Part shown: positions 18,764 to 26,454 of the stretch, piece after piece | Numbering within the stretch: position 1 is the first letter of the stretch | Layout: the number at the start of each line of letters is the position of its first letter | NCBI RefSeq assembly: GCF_003386165.1 | Contig: NZ_QRDV01000001.1 | Location: 614,085 to 678,084, forward strand | DNA length: 64,000 bases | Source: Winogradskyella eximia | Lineage (GTDB): Bacteria; Bacteroidota; Bacteroidia; Flavobacteriales; Flavobacteriaceae | Direction of reading: 5' to 3' | Position numbers and translations under genes: made by a program | The notes under the pieces: generated by a model | What the model saw: only the letters and a program-made list of their open reading frames with translations | The model's database searches: none | What the model was told of the DNA's origin: nothing

Positions 18764-19558
18764 TTAATCCTCGTTAGAAGGTTTTCCTATGGTAGCTAAA
18801 ATACCACCATCTACATATACTATTTGGCCACTCACAAAATTACTGGCTTTTGAAGCTAAGAATATAGCTGTCCCTTGCAAATCTTCTGGATTTCCCCAAC
18901 GACCTGCAGGAGTTCTACTGATTATAAAGTCATTAAAAGGATGGCCATCGACTCGTATTGGCTCCGTTTGCGTTGTAGCAAAATAACCTGGACCGATACC
19001 ATTAACTTGTATATTATGTTTAGACCATTCCGTTGCCATATTTTTGGTTAACATTTTTAGGCCTCCTTTGGCAGCAGCATATGCTCCTACAGTATTTCTT
19101 CCCAGTTCACTCATCATGGAGCAAATGTTTATAATTTTCCCTTCTTTTCTGCTTATCATACCTTTTACGATATGTTTAGACATTATAAATGGGCTTACCA
19201 AATCTACTTTTAAAACCTGCTCAAAATCTTTAACTTCCATATCTTCGAGAGGCGTTCTTTTGATGATTCCAGCATTATTAACTAGAATATCAATGTGCCC
19301 AACTTCATTTTCAATTTTCTTGATGTTATCAATCACTTGAGTTTCATCTGTTACATCAAATAAATAACCAAAGACTTTCAGTCCTTCTGCTTTATACTCA
19401 GTAACTGCTTTATTTAGTTTTTCCTTAGAAGATGCGCCGTTAATAATTAAAGTAGCACCAGCTTTCCCTAAACCCATTGCCATAGACATTCCTAAGCCAT
19501 GCGTTCCTCCCGTAATCAAGGCTACTTTACCTGATAAATCAAACAAATTTATTGACAT
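18764..19558 (-). CDS. kduD: 2-dehydro-3-deoxy-D-gluconate 5-dehydrogenase
   Basis: Short-chain dehydrogenase that reduces 2,5-diketo-3-deoxygluconate to 2-keto-3-deoxygluconate in the branch for 4,5-unsaturated uronates. The cofactor loop is ALITGGTHGLGMSM (residues ~12-25), the NNAG motif is present, and the catalytic Ser and YAAAK are seen in the segment around residues 145-167. The C-terminal FVSGQIVYVDGGILATIGKP fits KduD. Adjacent kduI (six bases upstream) makes the assignment firm. Confidence 0.94.
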   Translation of the reverse strand: MSINLFDLSGKVALITGGTHGLGMSMAMGLGKAGATLIINGASSKEKLNKAVTEYKAEGLKVFGYLFDVTDETQVIDNIKKIENEVGHIDILVNNAGIIKRTPLEDMEVKDFEQVLKVDLVSPFIMSKHIVKGMISRKEGKIINICSMMSELGRNTVGAYAAAKGGLKMLTKNMATEWSKHNIQVNGIGPGYFATTQTEPIRVDGHPFNDFIISRTPAGRWGNPEDLQGTAIFLASKASNFVSGQIVYVDGGILATIGKPSNED

Positions 19559-19564
19559 AATTGT

Positions 19565-20404
19565 TTATCTTAATTCGTTTATTTTACAAACATCCATATC
19601 TCCATAATCTAAATTTTCGCCTGCCATTCCCCAAATAAATGAATAGTTAGAAGTTCCTGAACCTGAATGAATTGACCATGGTGGTGAAATTACTGCTTCT
19701 CCATTAGCCATCCAAATATGACGTGTTTCTTGAGGTTGTCCCATAAAATGACAAACGGCTTGGTCTTCTGGTACTTCAAAATAAAAATAAACTTCCATAC
19801 GTCTGTCGTGCACGTGTGCTGGCATCGTGTTCCAGCTACTACCTGTTTTAATGGTCGTCATACCCATTTGTAATTGGCAAACATCCACGACGCTGTTAAC
19901 GATGTATTTTCTTAATGTTCTAGCATTTGCCGTTTCTGGTGCACCTAATTCAATTACCTCTACATCATTACTTCCGATTTTTTTGGTTGGAAATGCTTTA
20001 TGCGCAGGTGTTGAATTTAAGTAAAATTGTGCTGGATTATTACTGCTTTTACTTGAAAAAATAACTACTTGGTTGCCTAGACCGACGTAAAGTGCTTCTT
20101 TGTGGTCTAATTCGTAAATTGAACCATCGACGGTTACGGTTCCTTTTCCTCCAATATTTATAATCCCTAATTCTCTTCTAGCGAGAAAAAAATCGGCTTT
20201 AAGGGGATCAATTGTCTCTAATGCTATAGACTTTTTAACAGGAACTACTCCTGCTACCATAAATCTATCATAATGAGAGTAAGTCCAAATTAGTTCATCT
20301 GTTTTCATAACGTTTTGAATTAGAAATTCATCACGTAATTCTTGAGTGTTCAATGTTTTTACTGAAGTAGGACTAGAAGCGTATCTTGTATTAAATTTTG
20401 ACAT
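19565..20404 (-). CDS. kduI: 5-keto-4-deoxyuronate isomerase
   Basis: Isomerises 4-deoxy-5-ketouronate, the open form of unsaturated galacturonate released by pectate lyase products, to the substrate of KduD. The 279-residue cupin protein carries the zinc-site region MPAHVHDRRMEVYFYFEV and the closing SPPWSIHSGSGTSNYSFIWG. It is the first gene of the operon, 14 bases from the operator. Its presence shows that the pathway is built for lyase-generated, unsaturated ends. Confidence 0.95.
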   Translation of the reverse strand: MSKFNTRYASSPTSVKTLNTQELRDEFLIQNVMKTDELIWTYSHYDRFMVAGVVPVKKSIALETIDPLKADFFLARRELGIINIGGKGTVTVDGSIYELDHKEALYVGLGNQVVIFSSKSSNNPAQFYLNSTPAHKAFPTKKIGSNDVEVIELGAPETANARTLRKYIVNSVVDVCQLQMGMTTIKTGSSWNTMPAHVHDRRMEVYFYFEVPEDQAVCHFMGQPQETRHIWMANGEAVISPPWSIHSGSGTSNYSFIWGMAGENLDYGDMDVCKINELR

Positions 20405-20417
20405 AAAAATTGTTTAT

Positions 20418-20439
20418 TGTAATCGATTACACAAATATA
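20418..20439 (-). promoter_or_regulatory. Promoter/operator of the kduI operon
   Basis: Reading the minus strand, TATATTTG (20439 to 20432) is a perfect TAnnTTTG box and is followed directly by the perfect palindrome TGTAATCGATTACA (20431 to 20418). The arrangement is identical to that in front of susC, so one repressor should control all eight genes of this operon together with the lyases and susCD. Confidence 0.8.
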
Positions 20440-20800
20440 TATAATTTATTTTAAAATGAGATAATTAAAAACAGATGATTTTTTCTTATGAATAAAAAGG
20501 GCTTCGTAGTTCCTAGTTGTTATATACTATCGTAATTGATTTACTTTTCTATGAAAAGATCTAAATTATTATCACTTTATGAGAATTGCTAAGATTTTAG
20601 GCTCTTGTAAAAACAATATATAGTAAAATATGGAGCTATTCTGAAACGAAGAAAAATGGGGGTCTGGTTAAAAGCAGTACGGAATTGATATATAAGGTAT
20701 ACCATAGAGAAGATATGTACTATGGTATAAAATGTAAAGGAGAGGACTTATATATACCGAAAAACCTAAAGAATCCGAGATTATTGAAGAAGTCGATAGA
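20440..20800. other. Non-coding stretch between the kduI operon and the tRNA-Leu remnant
   Basis: Beyond the kduI promoter the gap up to the oxidoreductase gene (to 20933) has no convincing gene. It contains an inverted repeat, TATACCATAG (20698-20707) and CTATGGTATA (20720-20729), then the tRNA-Leu fragment and its terminator. A 62-codon frame spanning 20685-20873 reads through the tRNA part and is not considered real. No integrase or transposase fragment was recognised. Confidence 0.6.
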
Positions 20801-20857
20801 GCTAGACTTAGGATCTAGTGCCGCGAGGTGTGAGAGTTCGAGTCTCTCCGCCTGTAC
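20801..20857 (+). pseudogene. 3' half of a tRNA-Leu(TAG) gene
   Basis: CTAGA-CTTAGGA-TCTAG (20802-20818) is a complete anticodon arm with anticodon TAG for leucine. It is followed by a long variable arm and a perfect T arm GAGAG-TTCGAGT-CTCTC, then a seven-base acceptor strand CGCCTGT. The partner acceptor strand (ACAGGCG) and a usable D arm are absent from the expected place just upstream. The sequence is therefore a 3' tRNA fragment, the usual footprint of site-specific integration into a tRNA gene, or a decayed tRNA. Confidence 0.75.
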
Positions 20858-20865
20858 AAAAGAAG

Positions 20866-20895
20866 AAAGCTAACTTTTACGAGTTAGCTTTTTTT
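20866..20895 (+). terminator. Rho-independent terminator after the tRNA-Leu remnant
   Basis: AAAGCTAAC (20866-20874) pairs with GTTAGCTTT (20883-20891) around an eight-base loop and is followed by a run of T. Its place ten bases after the tRNA 3' end is that of a native tRNA terminator. It may also end transcripts of the oxidoreductase gene arriving on the other strand. Confidence 0.8.
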
Positions 20896-20933
20896 ATTTT
20901 AATTCTACCTTCAAAATATTAATCCTTAATGGT

Positions 20934-21902
20934 TTATGGTTGCAGTATCTGATCCATTACCCAAGCTGTATGTGCAGCTGTCTCTCCAGTTGAAGGATGT
21001 GTCGCTTGGTTTAATAATTGTTTTTTAATGTTCTCTACATGGTATAATTGAATATTTTCAGGATTTTCAATAATCATGCTTTCTGTATTGCCATTAGATT
21101 CTAAAACGATGGGCTGGTCTGCAAAGACAGAAAATTCTATTTTGCCTTTGCTTCCATAAATTTTAACCTGGTCTTCTCTGTTTTCTGTTCCAAAATTCCA
21201 ACTGCCAGAACCTGTTATTCCTGAATTATGAAGCCAATTCCCAGTAACAGCGTCCATTGCAGAATAAAGACCTTGTTGGTTTATGGCAATACCATTTGCT
21301 TGTGATATATCTCCCAATAAAAAGGTGAATAAATCTAAACCATGTGATGCTAAATCATCAAAGTATCCTGCAGGAGCAATTTTAGCATCTGTTCTCCAAT
21401 TATAGGTTTTAGATAAGTCAATGTTATTCGCTGGTTTGCTGAGATGCCAATTGATATGTCTAATATTTCCAATTTTATTAGCATCGATCCAAGATTTAAC
21501 TTTGGTAAATCTTGGTAATGATCGTCTGTAATAAGCAACAAACAAAGGCAGTTTTTTATTTTGAAAAGCCTTGTTTATAGAAGCACAAGCTTGATAAGTA
21601 GGTGCCATAGGTTTTTCTATACAACAAATTTTTCCTGCTTCAGCTACTTTTAAAGCGTAGTACTCGTGAGAATCTGGAGGTGTTGCTATATAAATGGCAT
21701 CAATTTCAGAATCATTAATAAGTTCATCTGCATTTCCATAGAATTTTGAAATATGGTGTCTTTTTGCATAATCTTCTGCTTTCGAAATATCTCTTCGCAT
21801 TACAGCAGTTAATTCAAATCCTTCTGTTTTCTGGTAAGCAGGACCGCTTTTTAGTTCTGTTACATTACCACAGCCAATAATTCCCCAATTATATGTTTTC
21901 AT
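20934..21902 (-). CDS. Gfo/Idh/MocA-family oxidoreductase
   Basis: NAD(P)-dependent sugar or polyol dehydrogenase of unknown substrate. The Rossmann start is NWGIIGCGNVTELKSGPA (residues ~4-21), the family EKP motif occurs as CCIEKPMAPTYQA (~93-105), and the C-terminal beta-sheet domain follows. 322 residues is typical. It is 27 bases downstream of the sugar permease gene and likely co-transcribed, so the pair may import and oxidise or reduce one sugar. No operator of either locus was found upstream of the pair. Confidence 0.88.
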   Translation of the reverse strand: MKTYNWGIIGCGNVTELKSGPAYQKTEGFELTAVMRRDISKAEDYAKRHHISKFYGNADELINDSEIDAIYIATPPDSHEYYALKVAEAGKICCIEKPMAPTYQACASINKAFQNKKLPLFVAYYRRSLPRFTKVKSWIDANKIGNIRHINWHLSKPANNIDLSKTYNWRTDAKIAPAGYFDDLASHGLDLFTFLLGDISQANGIAINQQGLYSAMDAVTGNWLHNSGITGSGSWNFGTENREDQVKIYGSKGKIEFSVFADQPIVLESNGNTESMIIENPENIQLYHVENIKKQLLNQATHPSTGETAAHTAWVMDQILQP

Positions 21903-21929
21903 GTTAAATAGCTATATGAATTAGTAGGT

Positions 21930-23249
21930 TTATTTTTTAGATGTACCTCTCATTTTATGTCCCCAAATAGCGAAAAATAAAATCAAAGCATAGCAGGGAA
22001 TTAGAATCCAATAACTTTCTGTAGATGCTGTTGCTAAAGCTTCGGCTTCATTGATTCCTGAAGCTATTAATTCGTGTTTACTACTATCCACTATTCTTCC
22101 ATATAGTGGAGGAATAATAGCACCACCTGAAATGGCCATAATTAATAACGCTGATGCCGTTTTTGTATGCTTGCCTAGTCCATCTAAAGTTAATGGCCAA
22201 ATAGCAGGCCAAACCAGTGCGTTAGCTATTCCTAAAGCAGCAACAAATAAGACAGATGTAAATCCGGATGTTGATAGAATGAGCATGCTAAATATAATTC
22301 CTAATACAGCACTAATAACTAATGCCGTTTTTTGTTTGACATACTTAGGAATTAAAAATACGCCTAAGGCATAGGTCGCTACCATTGCTAATAATGTGTA
22401 AGTGGTAAAATATTTGGCTTCTTCTCCCGTAAAACCTAATGATATACCATACGCTATAATAGTATCACCAGCGATAACTTCTGCACCTACATAAACAAAC
22501 AAAGCTAAAACTCCCAGCCATAAATGTGGAAATTGAAAAATAGTTTTATTAGATGATCCATTTGCAGTTGAAGTTTCATCTTCAATAGGTTCAACGTGAG
22601 GTAAAGGTGCTTTTCTAATTAAAATTGCTAAAATAAATAAGACTGCAGCCATTATTACATAAGGAGTAAAAACACTATCAGCCATAGTATCTAAGAGTAC
22701 TGCTTTTTCTGAATCAGAAGCTGTAGCAACTTGCTCTTTTACAGCATCAATGCCAGAAAGTAAAATGGCACCAAAAATCACAGATCCTAAAGCTCCAGCG
22801 ACTTTATTAGCAATTCCCATAATTGCAATACGCTTTGCTCCACTTTCAATTGGTCCTAAAATAGTAATGTAAGGGTTGGCTGCTGTTTGTAAAATGGTCA
22901 TACCAAGACCTTGTATAAAAATCCCTGTTAAGAACACCCAATAGGTTCTTGCTTCTGCAGCTGGTATAAATACTAATGCACCAATAGCCATAATAAATAA
23001 ACCCAAAGACATCCCTTTTCTGTAACCAATCTTATTCAGAATATATGATGCAGGTAATGCCATAACCACAAAAGAAATATAGGATGCAGAAGCTACAAAA
23101 TAAGATTGTGCATCAGTAAGTTCATTGATGGTTTTCATAAATGGAATTAACGCTCCATTAATCCATGTTACAAAACCGAAAATAAAGAAGAGTCCAGCAA
23201 TTACAACTATTGGGACTAGGTTGTTTTGGCTTTTTGTGCTTATACTCAT
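21930..23249 (-). CDS. FHS-family (FucP/GluP-like) sugar:proton symporter
   Basis: Inner-membrane major facilitator of the fucose/glucose-galactose permease group, with 12 predicted helices in 439 residues. Characteristic segments are FFIFGFVTWINGALIPFMK (helix 1), ILNKIGYRKGMSLGL (loop 2-3), GLGMTILQTAANPYIT (helix 4, the NPY motif) and ALGIANALVWPAIWPLTLDGLG. The exact sugar cannot be read from sequence. It lies between a strong bidirectional terminator and the oxidoreductase, so it forms its own unit between the pectin and starch loci. Confidence 0.9.
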   Translation of the reverse strand: MSISTKSQNNLVPIVVIAGLFFIFGFVTWINGALIPFMKTINELTDAQSYFVASASYISFVVMALPASYILNKIGYRKGMSLGLFIMAIGALVFIPAAEARTYWVFLTGIFIQGLGMTILQTAANPYITILGPIESGAKRIAIMGIANKVAGALGSVIFGAILLSGIDAVKEQVATASDSEKAVLLDTMADSVFTPYVIMAAVLFILAILIRKAPLPHVEPIEDETSTANGSSNKTIFQFPHLWLGVLALFVYVGAEVIAGDTIIAYGISLGFTGEEAKYFTTYTLLAMVATYALGVFLIPKYVKQKTALVISAVLGIIFSMLILSTSGFTSVLFVAALGIANALVWPAIWPLTLDGLGKHTKTASALLIMAISGGAIIPPLYGRIVDSSKHELIASGINEAEALATASTESYWILIPCYALILFFAIWGHKMRGTSKK

Positions 23250-23423
23250 AAGTTAGTAATTAGTTAGTGTTGTTTAATAGGTTTGCTTTATTTTTCAGAA
23301 AGGCTTACTAACAAATATATTAACTTTAGTGTTCTGAATACTTATCTGTTGTAATAAATACAATATTGATGTTTGTGTGATGATATATAATTGTCAATTT
23401 TATTGCGATAAAATCTTGAAAAC

Positions 23424-23457
23424 AAAAAAGAGTTTCTAATTAAAGAAACTCTTTTTT
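23424..23457. terminator. Strong bidirectional terminator
   Basis: AAAAAAGAGTTTCT (23424-23437) and AGAAACTCTTTTTT (23444-23457) form a perfect 14-base stem with loop AATTAA. Read on the minus strand it ends the secreted amylase gene, isolating it from the downstream permease operon. Confidence 0.9.
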
Positions 23458-23479
23458 AATATTAGTAAACACTAAGGAT

Positions 23480-26362
23480 TTAGATTTTAATCAACTTAGT
23501 TGTTAATGTTTGGTTATCGTTGTTTTGTACTTTAACCATGTAGATACCTGAATTTAATGTTGAAATATCAAAGGTGTCCGTCCTTGTAAAATCACCTTTA
23601 AATGATTTTACTAATTTTCCTGTTAAATCGTAAACTTCAATATTAGAAACATTCACATTTACACTAAAAGATGTATGTGATGGATTAGGATAAATACTGA
23701 AACCAAATAATGCTTCTTCATCTACGCTTAATACATTAGTAGGTTTATTACCTAAAATTCTAAACTGACCTGCAGGAATAGATATTGATGCAGCAGAATT
23801 ACTAACAGTTGTATTTCCAGTAGCATCCATTAAATCGTACCAAGTATCAGTTACACTTGTAGGGAAATTTGTATTTACAGTTTGTGAAACAACATCAAAA
23901 TTAGCAAGAATGATAACATTTTTCAATTCAGAAGAAGGTATTGAATTATCAAACACATCAATCCTAGGGGTTAAATTCCCAGAAGTGATAGCGTAATCAC
24001 CTTCAAATACTGGTTCTTCAATTTTTAACTTGTGTAACTTAGACCAATCTTCATAAATCTGACTTCTTAAAGCATCAGTTAACCAATTCTCAGCCCATTG
24101 AGGTTGTGGTTTAGTTGATAATTTGCAGCCATCATTATCATAGCTACCATCAGGACAAGTAAAAATAGAATTTTCCATACCTAATTCTCCAAAATGCCAA
24201 ATCATTTTTGGTCCAGGTACCATAACTGTAACTGCTCCTAATGCTGACATTCTAGATAATGCGGTATTTAAATCTTGAACATTATGACTTCCGTTACTCG
24301 TGTTTCCAAAAGCAACATTTTTATACATTAAACGCTCTTCATCATGACTTTCTGCATAACCAACTACTCTTGGTCCATTAAAACCAGAGTGCGCTGTATG
24401 ACCCATTCTGCTGATATTTTTATCACCACTTTGGGCCATTGTTAATTCACCGTATGGAGAGTTCATAATTCCCCACATCATTACTCCTTTTCCTTCATCT
24501 AATCTATAATTAGCCCATTCTTTTTCTTCATTATCAGAGCCTAAATGTTCAAATATTACGTAGTGATCTGGATCTATTGACCAAGAGTGATCAGCATATT
24601 CTTTTAAAACATCTACACGGTCTTGTTGGTAATTACCTGTACATCCTTCATTACCATCGTATGTGCCATTTCCACAGTTTTGTGTGAAACCTTTAGTTAA
24701 ATCCCAACGGAAACCATCAATTTTATATTCATCTATCCAATATCCAACAACTTGTTTTACATAATCTCTAGTGTAAGTTGAACTGTGATCGAAATCATTA
24801 CCAACACTATATGAATGTGTAGGGAAAACATTGAAATAAGGATTGTCTGTAGAAGGTCCTCCCCAACCATCACCATCCGGATCATCCATCCACATTCTAA
24901 CCATTGGGTTTCTACCAAAGGCATGGTTAAATGCAATATCTAAAATAACAGCAATACCGTTTTGGTGACAAATGTCTACAAGCGTTTTAAATTTTTCTTG
25001 AGTTCCATAAAATTTATCAATTGCCATATGAAAAGCGGTGTTGTATCCCCAACTTTCGTTGCCTTCATATTCCATAATCGGCATTAATTCTATGGCATTA
25101 ATATTTAACGTTTTAAAATAATCAATTCTATCTATAATATTCTGAAAATTTCTTTCGGCATCAAAATCCCTAATTAAAACCTCATATATAATTAAATCTT
25201 CCTCATTTGGTTTTGTAAAGTTTGCAACTTGCCAGTTGTATGGTGTTTGATCTGTTTGTAAAACAGTAACTTCTCGCTCTTGTCCTGCAGGATAAGTTGG
25301 CATATTTGGATATGTTGATGCAGGAATATATGGGTCATCAAAAGGTGATAACACTAATGGCGAATATGGGTCTGCTGTTTTTACCAATGAAGGAGAGTTT
25401 GCAATAGGTGATACATCTCCAACCCAATATTGAAAGGTTTCAATTTGTTGAGAAGTTAAACCCGTAAGTTCTAGCCAAAATTGATCCGTTGAGTTGTTTT
25501 TCTTCATCGCATAAGCACTAGTAGGGTTCCAGTTATTAAAACTACCTGCTACATACACAAAATCTTTATTTGGTGCATTTAAGACTAAAGTAGCTTTAGT
25601 AGGATCTGTTGTATTATAATTGATACCATCTTTTAAACCTGAAGGTAGTGCTTCAGTTATAGTGTTATTTACAATTATAGAAAATGATTTTGTAATACTT
25701 GTTCCGCTTTGGGTAATTACTAATTCGCATGATTGATTTTCTGTTAAATTTGAAAATAAATAGCCATTATAAAACGTTGTATTATTTTGCGTATGAACAC
25801 TAGTACCATTAGCAAATAGTTCGTAATTAGCAGGACCTCCCGTATTTTGAGCTAAAATTTGAGTACTACCACCACTATTCACTACAATTATTCCATTTCC
25901 ACTTGGAGAAGGATTAATCATGTTTACTTGAAATGCTCCAATGTTAAAAATAAAATTGGTACAACCCGTTGCTTTTAGTTCTTGGGTACCATCAATATTT
26001 CTAAACACCATTCCCATTTTTGTAACAGTACTTTCTTCTGCACTAGTTAAGCTAAAATACGTGTTAGGTGTAAAAGTGATACTCCATGTACCATCTCCAT
26101 TATTGGTCATTTCACCTATGCCATCATCTTGTCCCCAGTTTCCAACTACAGCTATTCCGTATTCGTCAGAATCGTTTCCAACTCCTAAGTGGGCATAAAC
26201 CTTTGTTGGATTACTAATACCATTACAATCCGTATCACTACTATTTAAATCTACTGTTATTGTTACAGATTCATCGATAAGTATTGGACTTGGGTTGGTA
26301 GTAACTTGTGCTATTCCAATAAATGGCAATAGCAATAAAAAATTAAGTAATATTTTTTTCAT
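23480..26362 (-). CDS. Multidomain GH13 alpha-amylase with T9SS sorting domain
   Basis: Secreted endo-acting alpha-glucanase, the likely surface enzyme that opens starch for the SusCD pair. After a signal peptide (~1-18) come two beta-rich N-terminal regions (~20-140 and ~145-235), a CBM48-like domain (~245-320, FVYVAGSFNNWNP), then the GH13 barrel. Conserved regions: DIAFNH (475-480), FRWDLTK with nucleophile Asp554, IFEHLG with acid Glu605, and ESHDEE with His673/Asp674; all catalytic residues are present. From about residue 885 a T9SS tail follows (SIYPNPSHTSF...GIYMVKVQN...TTKLIKI). It is separated from the SusE-like gene by a hairpin, so it may be partly uncoupled from susCDE. Confidence 0.92.
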   Translation of the reverse strand: MKKILLNFLLLLPFIGIAQVTTNPSPILIDESVTITVDLNSSDTDCNGISNPTKVYAHLGVGNDSDEYGIAVVGNWGQDDGIGEMTNNGDGTWSITFTPNTYFSLTSAEESTVTKMGMVFRNIDGTQELKATGCTNFIFNIGAFQVNMINPSPSGNGIIVVNSGGSTQILAQNTGGPANYELFANGTSVHTQNNTTFYNGYLFSNLTENQSCELVITQSGTSITKSFSIIVNNTITEALPSGLKDGINYNTTDPTKATLVLNAPNKDFVYVAGSFNNWNPTSAYAMKKNNSTDQFWLELTGLTSQQIETFQYWVGDVSPIANSPSLVKTADPYSPLVLSPFDDPYIPASTYPNMPTYPAGQEREVTVLQTDQTPYNWQVANFTKPNEEDLIIYEVLIRDFDAERNFQNIIDRIDYFKTLNINAIELMPIMEYEGNESWGYNTAFHMAIDKFYGTQEKFKTLVDICHQNGIAVILDIAFNHAFGRNPMVRMWMDDPDGDGWGGPSTDNPYFNVFPTHSYSVGNDFDHSSTYTRDYVKQVVGYWIDEYKIDGFRWDLTKGFTQNCGNGTYDGNEGCTGNYQQDRVDVLKEYADHSWSIDPDHYVIFEHLGSDNEEKEWANYRLDEGKGVMMWGIMNSPYGELTMAQSGDKNISRMGHTAHSGFNGPRVVGYAESHDEERLMYKNVAFGNTSNGSHNVQDLNTALSRMSALGAVTVMVPGPKMIWHFGELGMENSIFTCPDGSYDNDGCKLSTKPQPQWAENWLTDALRSQIYEDWSKLHKLKIEEPVFEGDYAITSGNLTPRIDVFDNSIPSSELKNVIILANFDVVSQTVNTNFPTSVTDTWYDLMDATGNTTVSNSAASISIPAGQFRILGNKPTNVLSVDEEALFGFSIYPNPSHTSFSVNVNVSNIEVYDLTGKLVKSFKGDFTRTDTFDISTLNSGIYMVKVQNNDNQTLTTKLIKI

Positions 26363-26388
26363 GATTTTATAAATTTAAGGAATAAAGC

Positions 26389-26419
26389 AAAAGGTTATGA
26401 TCCATGATCATAACCTTTT
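26389..26419. terminator. Hairpin between the SusE-like and amylase genes
   Basis: AAAAGGTTATGATC (26389-26402) and GATCATAACCTTTT (26406-26419) form a perfect 14-base stem with a three-base loop and U-rich end on either strand. It follows the SusE-like gene and probably attenuates transcription into the amylase gene. Confidence 0.8.
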
Positions 26420-26454
26420 GTTCTATAATTACATCACTTTTTTTAATAATAAAA

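Noticed and set aside
20672..20690. Possible D-arm of the tRNA-Leu (CGGAATTG) upstream of the remnant
   Set aside because: Only eight bases match, the spacing to the anticodon arm is more than 100 bases and no matching acceptor strand is present; chance is likelier than an intron or insertion.
20685..20873. 62-codon frame across the tRNA-Leu remnant
   Set aside because: Its second half is simply the tRNA sequence read as codons; no ribosome-site context and no recognisable protein features.
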